From Ktedonobacter racemifer (GTDB lineage Bacteria; Chloroflexota; DTOL01; JACQYG01), in the NCBI GenBank assembly GCA_020723545.1, contig DYIS01000201.1, positions 1-5,094 of the forward strand: a stretch of 5,094 nt of DNA, written 5' to 3'. Both the position numbers and the translations under genes were made by a program. The notes below the pieces were generated by a model. It made no database searches. It saw only the letters and a list, made by a program, of their open reading frames with translations, and was not told the DNA's origin. Positions 1-4,562 of the stretch are shown here, piece by piece (position 1 is the first letter of the stretch; each line of letters starts with the position of its first letter).

Positions 1-16
1 TCAGCCAAAAGTCAAC

Positions 17-37
17 AAATAATACGTAACATTATTT
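17..37. promoter_or_regulatory. AT-rich inverted repeat, operator-like (site 1)
   Basis: A perfect inverted repeat with 7-nt arms (AAATAAT at 17-23, ATTATTT at 31-37) around a 7-nt centre. A near copy lies just upstream of the Rrf2 regulator gene at 345-363: the two share AAATAATAC followed by AACATTAT, differing by 2 nt in the centre. A TTGACT box reading leftward on the minus strand (complement of 10-15) lies next to it, so the site could serve a divergent gene left of the window. This is inferred; the window ends too soon to show a matching -10. Confidence 0.4.
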
Positions 38-49
38 ATGAAGAGAACC

Positions 50-73
50 ACTTAGTGTCTTGGTGCCTTCGTG
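50..73. repeat. Three tandem 8-nt units in intergenic DNA
   Basis: Three consecutive octamers, ACTTAGTG, TCTTGGTG and CCTTCGTG, fit the consensus nCTTnGTG. On the minus strand they read CAC-n-AAG-n repeats, a style of short-period repeat common in intergenic DNA of many environmental bacteria. No coding role is visible. The same 8-nt period recurs with a different sequence in the spacer before norC. Confidence 0.5.
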
Positions 74-295
74 GTGAGCTACTTTCATCCCTCCACCACC
101 ATTCCGATGTCAAGTCATTTCAGTTACAAGACACTAGCGGCACTATCCCCTCTGGCCGCCCACGTGGAGCGTATGGCCTTCTGGACAAGAAGAGAAAAAG
201 CCAGGCACGAGACCTGGCGCGACAACGCCCATCCTTGCCAAAATGAACGTATTGATCGTCATTCTCCGGCCCATTGCCAGAATAGATCAAATTTT
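74..295. other. Gene-less stretch, no protein signal
   Basis: Open frames here are short and give low-complexity, non-protein-like translations without convincing Shine-Dalgarno sequences, so I call no gene. The stretch holds an 8-bp palindrome, CCACGTGG, at 160-167 and a minus-strand terminator-like hairpin at 195-218. No tRNA, rRNA, CRISPR array or riboswitch family is recognisable. A small RNA ending at the plus-strand terminator (296-329) cannot be excluded. Confidence 0.5.
195..218 (-). terminator. Rho-independent terminator-like hairpin, minus strand
   Basis: Read on the minus strand, GCCAGG, a 7-nt loop and CCTGGC form a 6-bp GC-rich stem followed directly by five T residues (complement of the A-run at 195-199). 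On the plus strand there is no T-tract, so termination would act on leftward transcription. No minus-strand gene is visible between here and 380, so it would end a short antisense or non-coding transcript, or read-through. A chance hairpin remains possible. Confidence 0.4.
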
Positions 296-329
296 CCCCG
301 TAAAACCTCTTGTCACGGGGTCTTTTTTG
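296..329 (+). terminator. Rho-independent terminator upstream of the rrf2 promoter
   Basis: CCCCGT (296-301) pairs with ACGGGG (315-320) across a 13-nt loop and is followed by a T-rich tract, TCTTTTTTG (321-329). This would end rightward transcription entering from upstream and insulate the operon. The downstream arm and T-tract also lie inside the predicted promoter of the Rrf2 gene. The loop is larger than usual, which lowers confidence a little. Confidence 0.55.
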
Positions 330-338
330 TGGTACAAT
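310..338 (+). promoter_or_regulatory. Sigma70-type promoter for the rrf2-nor operon
   Basis: A -35 box TTGTCA (310-315, one mismatch to TTGACA) is separated by exactly 17 nt from a -10 box TACAAT (333-338, one mismatch to TATAAT). A TG one base before the -10 (330-331) makes it an extended -10. The predicted start of transcription, near 345, falls at the left edge of the second AT-rich inverted repeat, as expected for autorepression. An alternative -10, TATATT at 367-372, would give a nearly leaderless transcript but lacks a good -35. Confidence 0.6.
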
Positions 339-344
339 GCGGAT

Positions 345-363
345 AAATAATACAACATTATCT
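345..363. promoter_or_regulatory. AT-rich inverted repeat, likely operator of the Rrf2 regulator (site 2)
   Basis: AAATAAT (345-351) and ATTATCT (357-363) form a 7-nt inverted repeat with one mismatch and a 5-nt centre. It begins at the predicted transcription start and ends 17 nt before the regulator's start codon. It shares 17 positions with site 1 at 17-35. More AT-rich sequence with the repeated word TTAT follows to 374. Position and symmetry suggest an autoregulatory operator; the binding protein is inferred. Confidence 0.5.
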
Positions 364-380
364 TATTATATTATGACGCC

Positions 381-791
381 ATGCACCTGAGCAAGCAGGA
401 AGGATACGCCCTGCGGTTGGCCCTGGATCTGGCCAACAGCGGTGCCGCCCCGGTGCGGGAGATCTCGGCCCGGCAGAATATCCCCCCGGCCTACCTGGGG
501 AAGATCGTCCAGGCGCTGGCCCGGGGCGGGGTGGTGCGCACGAAGCGTGGTGCCAGGGGCGGGGTGCACTTGGCCCGGCCGGCTGCGGAGATCACCCTGC
601 GCCAGGTCATCGAAGCGGCGCAGGGCCCCATCTCCTTGAGCCGCTGCATCGTCGAGGCCGATCACGACTGTCCTACTAACAGCATGGCCTGTCCGGTGCG
701 GCAGGTAACCCTGCGGATTCAGAACCTGGTGACACAGGAACTCGAAGCCGTCACCCTGGCAGATCTTGTTGATATGCAAACTAGCGGATAG
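381..791 (+). CDS. Rrf2-family transcriptional regulator, NsrR/IscR-like
   Basis: A 136-residue DNA-binding regulator of normal Rrf2 length. The N-terminus has the family's opening (LSKQEGYALRLALDLA, residues 3-18), then a winged helix-turn-helix: VREISARQNIPPAYLGKIVQ (25-44) is the recognition region and KRGARGGVHLARP (55-67) the wing. Three cysteines, C89, C97 and C104, sit where IscR, NsrR and RsrR hold an Fe-S cluster, with spacings of 8 and 7 residues. This is wider than IscR's 6 and 6. NsrR-type members use such a cluster to sense NO, and the neighbours (norC, norB, hemerythrin) favour that role, but IscR-like Fe-S sensing is also possible. The ATG at 381 matches the family N-terminus, although no clear Shine-Dalgarno precedes it. 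It is the first gene of the apparent operon, under the promoter at 310-338. Confidence 0.88.
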   Translation: MHLSKQEGYALRLALDLANSGAAPVREISARQNIPPAYLGKIVQALARGGVVRTKRGARGGVHLARPAAEITLRQVIEAAQGPISLSRCIVEADHDCPTNSMACPVRQVTLRIQNLVTQELEAVTLADLVDMQTSG

Positions 792-795
792 CGGA
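782..795. repeat. 7-nt tandem duplication across the rrf2 stop codon
   Basis: TAGCGGA occurs twice in a row (782-788, 789-795). The first copy codes the last residues of the Rrf2 protein and the second supplies its TAG stop. A weak 6-bp inverted repeat, GATAGC (787-792) with GCTATC (819-824), covers the start of the 71-nt spacer; it lacks a T-tract, so I do not call a terminator. Confidence 0.4.
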
Positions 796-862
796 TCGCC
801 GGCGGGTAACTGTCGCTGGCTATCGGTTATCACGAATCAACTATCAGCTAACTGGAGGCAAC

Positions 863-1372
863 GTGAACAGCCCTATCCCTACCAATAGCCCCCTGGCGCC
901 TCTGGCCCAGGATCACGTGGTGGGCTTGGCCAAACTGGCAGCCCTGGACAAGGCCGTGGCCGACCTGGCGGCGCAAGGCGCATCGCCGGAAGCCCTGGCC
1001 GTGCTGGCCGATTTCCGGGCCTTCCTGGACGGCCCCCTGGCCCGGCACTTTAAACAGGAGGAAGAGGCGCTCTTCCCGCCCCTGGAGGCGGTGATGGGCC
1101 GCGATCGTGGCCCAACGGCAGTGATGCGCTACGAGCACGTAGACCTGCTGGCCGCCATGGACGCCTGGCGTAGCCTGGCCGATCAGGTTTCCGCCGCCCC
1201 CGCCGGGACGGCGTCCTCTGCGGCCCTGGAACTGCAACGGGTCTCGCGGCAGATCATCGCCGGGCTGGGCCAACACATTCATAAGGAAGATAACGTGCTC
1301 TTTCCAATGTCCCATCGCATCCTGCCACCGGCCACCCTGGAGGACGTGGGCAAGAAGATGGCAGAGATGTAG
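863..1372 (+). CDS. Hemerythrin-domain (HHE cation-binding) protein
   Basis: A 169-residue soluble four-helix-bundle protein predicted to bind a non-haem di-iron centre. Likely ligands are H18 in QDHVVGL, H62 and E66 in the HFKQEEEALFP motif, H92 in YEHVDLL, and H138 and E142 in HIHKEDNVLFP. The two HxxxE...LFP motifs are diagnostic. There is no N-terminal ScdA_N/DUF542 domain, so it is not a full RIC/YtfE protein, and no signal peptide. Family members bind O2 or NO or supply iron for Fe-S repair. In this cluster, NO/iron handling under nitrosative stress is the best inference. The start is GTG at 863, with GGAGG at 854-858 four bases upstream. A 71-nt spacer follows the regulator and no terminator is seen, so co-transcription is likely. 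Confidence 0.88.
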   Translation: MNSPIPTNSPLAPLAQDHVVGLAKLAALDKAVADLAAQGASPEALAVLADFRAFLDGPLARHFKQEEEALFPPLEAVMGRDRGPTAVMRYEHVDLLAAMDAWRSLADQVSAAPAGTASSAALELQRVSRQIIAGLGQHIHKEDNVLFPMSHRILPPATLEDVGKKMAEM

Positions 1373-1385
1373 ACCGTATTCGCGC

Positions 1386-1407
1386 CAACACACTTTCAAC
1401 ACACTTT
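1386..1407. repeat. Perfect 11-nt tandem duplication before the DUF59 gene
   Basis: CAACACACTTT occurs twice head to tail (1386-1396 and 1397-1407) in the 50-nt spacer between the hemerythrin and DUF59 genes. The second copy runs straight into the Shine-Dalgarno sequence, its last T forming the first base of TAAGGAGG (1407-1414). A recent slippage duplication is the simplest explanation. Confidence 0.6.
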
Positions 1408-1414
1408 AAGGAGG
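1407..1414 (+). promoter_or_regulatory. Full-length Shine-Dalgarno for the DUF59 gene
   Basis: TAAGGAGG is fully complementary to the usual 3' end of 16S rRNA and stands 8 nt before the ATG at 1423. It is the strongest ribosome-binding site in the window, suggesting that the Fe-S assembly factor is highly translated relative to its neighbours. Confidence 0.7.
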
Positions 1415-1422
1415 AGAACAAT

Positions 1423-1722
1423 ATGGTTACCAAAGATCAGGTTGTGGCCGCCCTGCGGGGCGTGGAAGACCCGGAACTGGGTCTCAACGTGGTGGACCTG
1501 GGGCTCATCTACAACGTTGACATCGTTAACGACAACGTCAAGGTGGAGATGACACTCACCACCCCCGGCTGCCCGCTGCACGATAGCATCGGCCGAGGGG
1601 CGCAAGCCGCCGTGGCCAAGGTGCCGGGCGTCAAGACCGCCGAGGTACGCATGGTCTGGGATCCGCCCTGGAACCCCAGCCGAATGACCGATGCGGCCAA
1701 GAAGGCCCTGGGTTGGGGGTAG
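1423..1722 (+). CDS. DUF59/MIP18-family metal-sulfur cluster assembly factor
   Basis: A 99-residue cytosolic protein covering a full DUF59 domain, the family that includes SufT, PaaD and eukaryotic MIP18, which help mature Fe-S proteins. Visible hallmarks are the N-terminal EDPELGLNVVDLGLIYNV (residues 15-32), with the conserved D16-P17-E18 and D25-L-G-L, and the TTPGCPL motif (46-52) holding the reactive C50. The C-terminal WDPPWNPSRMTD (80-91) is also typical. It follows a perfect Shine-Dalgarno and is 17 nt from the next gene. NO destroys Fe-S clusters, so a repair or assembly role fits the neighbouring NO reductase and the likely Fe-S regulator; that link is inferred. The specific client is unknown, hence no gene symbol. 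Confidence 0.88.
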   Translation: MVTKDQVVAALRGVEDPELGLNVVDLGLIYNVDIVNDNVKVEMTLTTPGCPLHDSIGRGAQAAVAKVPGVKTAEVRMVWDPPWNPSRMTDAAKKALGWG

Positions 1723-1739
1723 AACGAGGTATCCGAAGA

Positions 1740-1997
1740 ATGGCGATGAACAAGTTCTGCCCCGGTAGCCATGCCATCCGGGAGCCGATGCCAGAGACTA
1801 CCTACTGCACCAACTGCGGCAATGAGGTGGAGATCTGGACCGACGAGCGCTTGACCCGCTGCCATAACTGTGGCACGCCGGTGATGAAGGACCGGGGACC
1901 ATCGTGCCTCGATTGGTGCAAGATGGCCAGGGAGTGCGTGGGTGAGGCCGTCTACGAGCGTCTCAAAGGAGAACATGGTGAGGGTGGGACGCGGTGA
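1740..1997 (+). CDS. Small eight-cysteine zinc-ribbon-like protein
   Basis: An 85-residue soluble protein with no signal peptide or membrane segment. A zinc-ribbon core is formed by C23-x2-C26-G and C41-x2-C44-G, separated by an acidic, tryptophan-containing loop (NEVEIWTDERLT). Four more cysteines flank it: C7 in FCPGS near the N-terminus, and C56, C60 and C66 in SCLDWCKMARECVG, which could form a second metal or Fe-S site. It resembles short conserved hypothetical proteins of anaerobes that begin FCPGS, but I cannot assign a function. I choose ATG 1740 because GAGGT (1726-1730) lies 9 nt upstream. ATG 1746 is possible, and an upstream TTG at 1713 would overlap the DUF59 gene and looks unlikely. 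The last few residues (HGEGGTR) look unstructured. Confidence 0.75.
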   Translation: MAMNKFCPGSHAIREPMPETTYCTNCGNEVEIWTDERLTRCHNCGTPVMKDRGPSCLDWCKMARECVGEAVYERLKGEHGEGGTR

Positions 1998-2012
1998 CGG
2001 GGTGAATCCCGT

Positions 2013-2036
2013 GTCTCCGCGTCTCCGCGTCTCCAC
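2013..2036. repeat. Three tandem 8-nt units in the spacer before norC
   Basis: GTCTCCGC, GTCTCCGC and GTCTCCAC follow one another. Just upstream is a small inverted repeat, ACGGG (1997-2001) with CCCGT (2008-2012), without a T-tract. On the minus strand the octamers read as GGAGACGC-type units, a common short-period intergenic repeat style. No terminator or promoter is evident in this 59-nt spacer. Confidence 0.55.
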
Positions 2037-2056
2037 ATCGCCTTGGAGGTTCGCCA

Positions 2057-2752
2057 ATGACCAAGAGCGTCCTGCGCAGCGCCTTTATTGTGGGCACCAT
2101 TCTTTTCAGCTTGGCCTTCCTGGCCCTGAGCCTGGATTCCCTGGCCCAGGTGCCGGCCCGCACCAACGAGAGCAATCTCACCCCTCAGGTGGCTGCCGGT
2201 AAAAGGGCCTGGCAGGCTCACGATTGCATTGGCTGTCACACCATCCTGGGCAACGGTGCCTACTACGCCCCCGACCTGACCAAGGTCACCGTGCGCCGTA
2301 CCCCGGAGTTCGTCGCTGGTTGGCTGAAGAACCCTGGCGGCCAGATGCCCAACCAGCACCTTACCAACCAGGAGGTGGCCGACCTGGTGGCTTTCCTGCA
2401 ATGGGTAGCGGAGATTGATACCAACAACTGGCCACCAGCGCCCATTGGCGTGGAGGTAGGGGCTGCGAAGCCACCTGTGCCGACGGCAGCCACGCCTGTT
2501 CCGGAGAAGATCAGCGCCACGGGCGCCGCGCTCTTTCGCAGCAAGGGCTGCACCGCCTGTCACGGCTCCAGCGGCCAGGGCACGTCGTCGGCGCCCAGCC
2601 TTAAGGGGGTCACCAGCAAGTACGACGCCGACTACCTAACCCGCTGGCTGCGGAACCCCTCGACGGTGAAGCCCGGCACAGCTATGCCCAACCTGCCTCT
2701 GAAGGACGAGGAGATCGCGGCGCTGATCGAGTTCCTCAAGACGGTCAGGTGA
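2057..2752 (+). CDS. norC: Nitric oxide reductase subunit C with an extra C-terminal cytochrome c domain (diheme)
   Basis: A 231-residue membrane-anchored cytochrome c that passes electrons to NorB. An uncleaved N-terminal transmembrane anchor spans about residues 9-26. The first domain is classic NorC: haem motif C57-I-G-C60-H61 followed by TILGNGAYYAPDLTKV, a Met ligand M97 in QMPNQHL, and the family ending FLQWVAEIDTNNWPP (113-127). Ordinary NorC, about 150 residues, ends soon after this. Here a Pro/Ala linker (128-150) leads to a second class I cytochrome c domain, with C165-T-A-C168-H169 and M210 in AMPNLPL as probable ligands, ending IEFLKTVR. The fusion may build in the electron donor that would otherwise be a soluble cytochrome c; this is inferred. 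A Shine-Dalgarno GGAGGT (2045-2050) lies 6 nt before the ATG. Maturation of both haems requires the cytochrome c assembly system, not seen here. A 99-nt spacer with a large hairpin separates it from norB. Confidence 0.9.
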   Translation: MTKSVLRSAFIVGTILFSLAFLALSLDSLAQVPARTNESNLTPQVAAGKRAWQAHDCIGCHTILGNGAYYAPDLTKVTVRRTPEFVAGWLKNPGGQMPNQHLTNQEVADLVAFLQWVAEIDTNNWPPAPIGVEVGAAKPPVPTAATPVPEKISATGAALFRSKGCTACHGSSGQGTSSAPSLKGVTSKYDADYLTRWLRNPSTVKPGTAMPNLPLKDEEIAALIEFLKTVR

Positions 2753-2766
2753 GCGAATGGACAAAC

Positions 2767-2826
2767 CAGCGAATGATCGAATCCGCGGCAGGCCGTCCGT
2801 TCATCCGCCGGTTCAGGCATTCGCTG
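2767..2826 (+). repeat. Large imperfect hairpin between norC and norB
   Basis: Arms 2767-2788 and 2805-2826 are 22 nt each and pair at 17 of 22 positions, plus two G-U wobbles in RNA, around a 16-nt loop. The outer nine pairs (CAGCGAATG with CATTCGCTG) are perfect. A second copy of AGCGAATG starts at 2752, just past the norC stop, so an alternative outer stem is possible. There is no T-tract, so it is not a standard terminator. It could stabilise the norC mRNA end, be a processing site setting the norC:norB ratio, or be a REP-like palindromic element. Confidence 0.6.
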
Positions 2827-2851
2827 AAAGCTGCTGATTGGGAGAAAAACG

Positions 2852-4216
2852 ATGAAATATCGCACGCAACGGGTGGCCTACTGGTACTTCGCCGTGGCCG
2901 CACTGCTCTTTCTCTTGCAGGTGGCGGACGGGCTGATCATTGCCTCGCAGTACATCTATCCGGACCTCTTCCGCGACTTTTTCCCCTTTAACGTGGGGCG
3001 CACCTGGCACTTGAACCTGTTGGTGCTGTGGTTGGTGATCGGCTTCATGGGGGCGACGTATTACGTGGTGCCAGAGGAGAGCGGGCGTGAGCTATGGAGC
3101 CCTCGGCTGGCCTACCTGCAACTGGCGATCCTCCTCGTCACTGGAGTGGCGGCCCTCACCGGCTTCGTGGCGGCGAACTTCTTCCCCTCCCTGTGGCTTA
3201 CCGAGGGGCGAGAGTACATCGAAGCGCCGCGCTGGGCCGATTGGCTCATCGTCCTGGCCGTACTGATCTTCGCCGTCAACAATGGCTGGACCATCGTCAA
3301 GCGCACGCGGCCCTTCACGGCCACGGTGGGCGTGCTGACCATGGGCATGATCGGCCTGGCCCTCATGTACCTGGCCGGCATGAAGACGTTCTCTAACGTC
3401 ACCGTAGACCAGTTCTTCTGGTGGTGGGTCATTCACCTGTGGGTAGAAGGGACGTGGGAGCTCATCGCCGCGGCGCTCATGGCCTTCCTCATGGTCAGGC
3501 TGACCGGCGTGGACCGCGAGGTGGTGGAGAAGTGGCTCTACGTGGAGGTGGGGCTGGTCTTGTTCACCGGGATCCTGGGCACCGGGCACCACTACTACTG
3601 GATCGGCACGCCGTCCTATTGGCTGATCATCGGTGGGGTCTTCAGCGCGCTGGAACCGATCCCCATCATGGCCATGGTAGTCGATGCCTGGCGCATGACG
3701 CGCGTGCGAGGCCGGCCGCATCCTAACCCCAATCCGGTGTCCTTTACCTGGGCGGTGGGTAGCGTCATCGGCCACTTCTTCGGCGCGGCGGTGTGGGGCT
3801 TTGCCCATACCCTGCCTCAGGTGAACAAGTGGACCCACGGCACGCAAGTCACGCCGGCCCACGGGCACTTTGCCTTCTACGGGGCTTATGCCATGCTCGT
3901 CATCGCTTTGACGTACTACATGGTGCCGGAGATCAAGGGCATGACGGCCCGGCTGGGACGGCGGGGCATCTGGGCCTTCTGGCTGATCAGCAGCGGTGTG
4001 GTGGGCATGGTCCTCTCGCTGACCATCGCCGGCATTGTGCAGGTGTACATGCAGCGCATGGCCGGGCTGGATTTCATCTTCGTCAAGACCACGTACATGA
4101 GCTTCTGGTTTGCTCTCCGGGCCATCTTCGGTGGTGTGACGGTCTTGGGGGTTTTGGTGTACGTGTGGGACCTGGTCAGCCTCGGCAGGGGAGGAAGAGA
4201 GGAAAAAGATGGCTAA
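2852..4216 (+). CDS. norB: Nitric oxide reductase large subunit, cytochrome c-dependent type
   Basis: A 454-residue integral membrane protein of the haem-copper oxidase superfamily with about 12 hydrophobic segments, reducing 2 NO to N2O at a haem b3/FeB centre. All key residues of Pseudomonas NorB have visible counterparts: H53 (TWHLN) and H339 for low-spin haem b, H337 for haem b3 (AHGHFAFYGAY), H195, H246 and H247 for FeB (HLWVEGTWE; GTGHHYYWIG), and glutamates E199, E203 and E268 (SALEP). The HLWVEG-x-WE motif and the FeB glutamate separate it from oxygen-reducing oxidases. The N-terminal quinol-oxidase extension of qNOR is absent, so it should be the cNOR type, fed by the NorC just upstream. 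Length is close to the usual 450-470. GGGAG (2840-2844) precedes the ATG by 7 nt. The next reading frame's ATG overlaps its stop. norQ and norD, which assist assembly in proteobacteria, are not in the window. Confidence 0.96.
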   Translation: MKYRTQRVAYWYFAVAALLFLLQVADGLIIASQYIYPDLFRDFFPFNVGRTWHLNLLVLWLVIGFMGATYYVVPEESGRELWSPRLAYLQLAILLVTGVAALTGFVAANFFPSLWLTEGREYIEAPRWADWLIVLAVLIFAVNNGWTIVKRTRPFTATVGVLTMGMIGLALMYLAGMKTFSNVTVDQFFWWWVIHLWVEGTWELIAAALMAFLMVRLTGVDREVVEKWLYVEVGLVLFTGILGTGHHYYWIGTPSYWLIIGGVFSALEPIPIMAMVVDAWRMTRVRGRPHPNPNPVSFTWAVGSVIGHFFGAAVWGFAHTLPQVNKWTHGTQVTPAHGHFAFYGAYAMLVIALTYYMVPEIKGMTARLGRRGIWAFWLISSGVVGMVLSLTIAGIVQVYMQRMAGLDFIFVKTTYMSFWFALRAIFGGVTVLGVLVYVWDLVSLGRGGREEKDG

Positions 4217-4320
4217 AACAGGCCGATCGCACCGGCTACCGCCCGCGCAACGCGATCCTGGCGCACATCGAGGAGATCTGGAATCTGGCGCCGGGACACG
4301 AAAACGAAGTATGGAGGTAA
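4209..4320 (+). pseudogene. Frameshifted micro-ORF after norB (unrecognised)
   Basis: An ATG at 4209 overlaps the norB stop by 8 nt and has a purine-rich AGAGGA signal just upstream, but its own frame (to the TAG at 4344-4346, 45 residues) has codon use unlike the neighbours and runs into the next gene. From 4222 to the TAA at 4318-4320 the +1 frame is strikingly coding-like, with G/C at most third positions, and reads TGYRPRNAILAHIEEIWNLA and onwards to ENEVWR. Removing one base in the A-run at 4215-4218 joins this start to this frame, giving a 36-residue protein beginning MAKQADRTGY. I do not recognise it. It has no membrane segment, cysteine or haem motif. A sequencing or assembly indel, a true decayed gene, or a programmed shift are all possible. 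The stop overlaps the Shine-Dalgarno of the DUF2249 gene. Confidence 0.4.
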
Positions 4321-4324
4321 AACT

Positions 4325-4558
4325 ATGGCTAAGACGATCACTCTAGACGTTCGGGAGCTCCCGCCCTGGGAGCGGCACCCCAAGATCTTTGATATCTTCG
4401 ATAACCAACTGGCCCCCGGGGACACTTTGCAATTGATCAACGACCATGATCCCCGCCCCCTGCACTATCAGTTTATGGCCGAGCGTCCGGGCCAGTTTGA
4501 ATGGACCTCCCACGAGGAGAATCCTCGCAAGTGGGTGGCGCTGATCAAGCGGGTGTAG
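4325..4558 (+). CDS. DUF2249 single-domain protein
   Basis: A 77-residue soluble protein that is essentially one DUF2249 domain. Recognised features are LDVRELPPWERHPKIF (residues 7-22), the acidic/aromatic helix to LAPGDTL (29-35), the signature LINDHDPRPLHYQF (37-50) with H41 and H47, and the C-terminal ERPGQFEWTSHEE. The domain is of unknown biochemical function; it is repeatedly found beside NO reductase, hemerythrin and other denitrification or nitrosative-stress genes, and its conserved histidines could bind haem or metal, which is speculative. A strong GGAGGT (4313-4318) lies 6 nt before the ATG, and the next gene starts 4 nt after its stop, so the pair should be translationally coupled. 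Confidence 0.88.
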   Translation: MAKTITLDVRELPPWERHPKIFDIFDNQLAPGDTLQLINDHDPRPLHYQFMAERPGQFEWTSHEENPRKWVALIKRV

Positions 4559-4562
4559 GGAA

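Noticed and set aside
71..346. Overlapping open frames of 63 and 91 residues in the leader region
   Set aside because: Their translations are not protein-like, no convincing ribosome-binding site precedes them, and they run across the terminator hairpin and promoter.
787..824. Inverted repeat after the Rrf2 gene as a terminator
   Set aside because: Only a 6-bp stem with a long loop and no T-tract; more likely repeat-derived spacer sequence.
848..1402. Long minus-strand open frame opposite the hemerythrin gene
   Set aside because: It is a mirror of a GC-rich gene: His/Gly/Gln/Arg-rich low-quality translation with no domain, while the plus strand shows clear hemerythrin motifs.
1997..2012. 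Small inverted repeat after the zinc-ribbon gene as a terminator
   Set aside because: The stem is only 5 bp and no T-tract follows, so it should not stop transcription into norC.
1952..2563. Minus-strand open frame of about 200 residues opposite norC
   Set aside because: The plus strand has two haem-binding motifs in frame; the opposite strand shows no recognisable domain.
3092..3868. Minus-strand open frame of 258 residues opposite norB
   Set aside because: Extreme Arg/His/Gly/Asp composition is typical of the antisense of a GC-rich membrane protein gene; norB ligands are all intact on the plus strand.
2852..4216. norB as a quinol-dependent (qNOR) or oxygen-reducing cbb3 oxidase subunit
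   Set aside because: The large N-terminal extension of qNOR is missing, a norC lies upstream, and the HLWVEG-x-WE motif with the FeB glutamate is specific to NO reductases.
3793..4320. Long plus-strand frame of 175 residues ending at 4320
   Set aside because: Most of it overlaps norB in a shadow frame. Only its last 30 or so codons look coding, and these are treated as the frameshifted micro-ORF.
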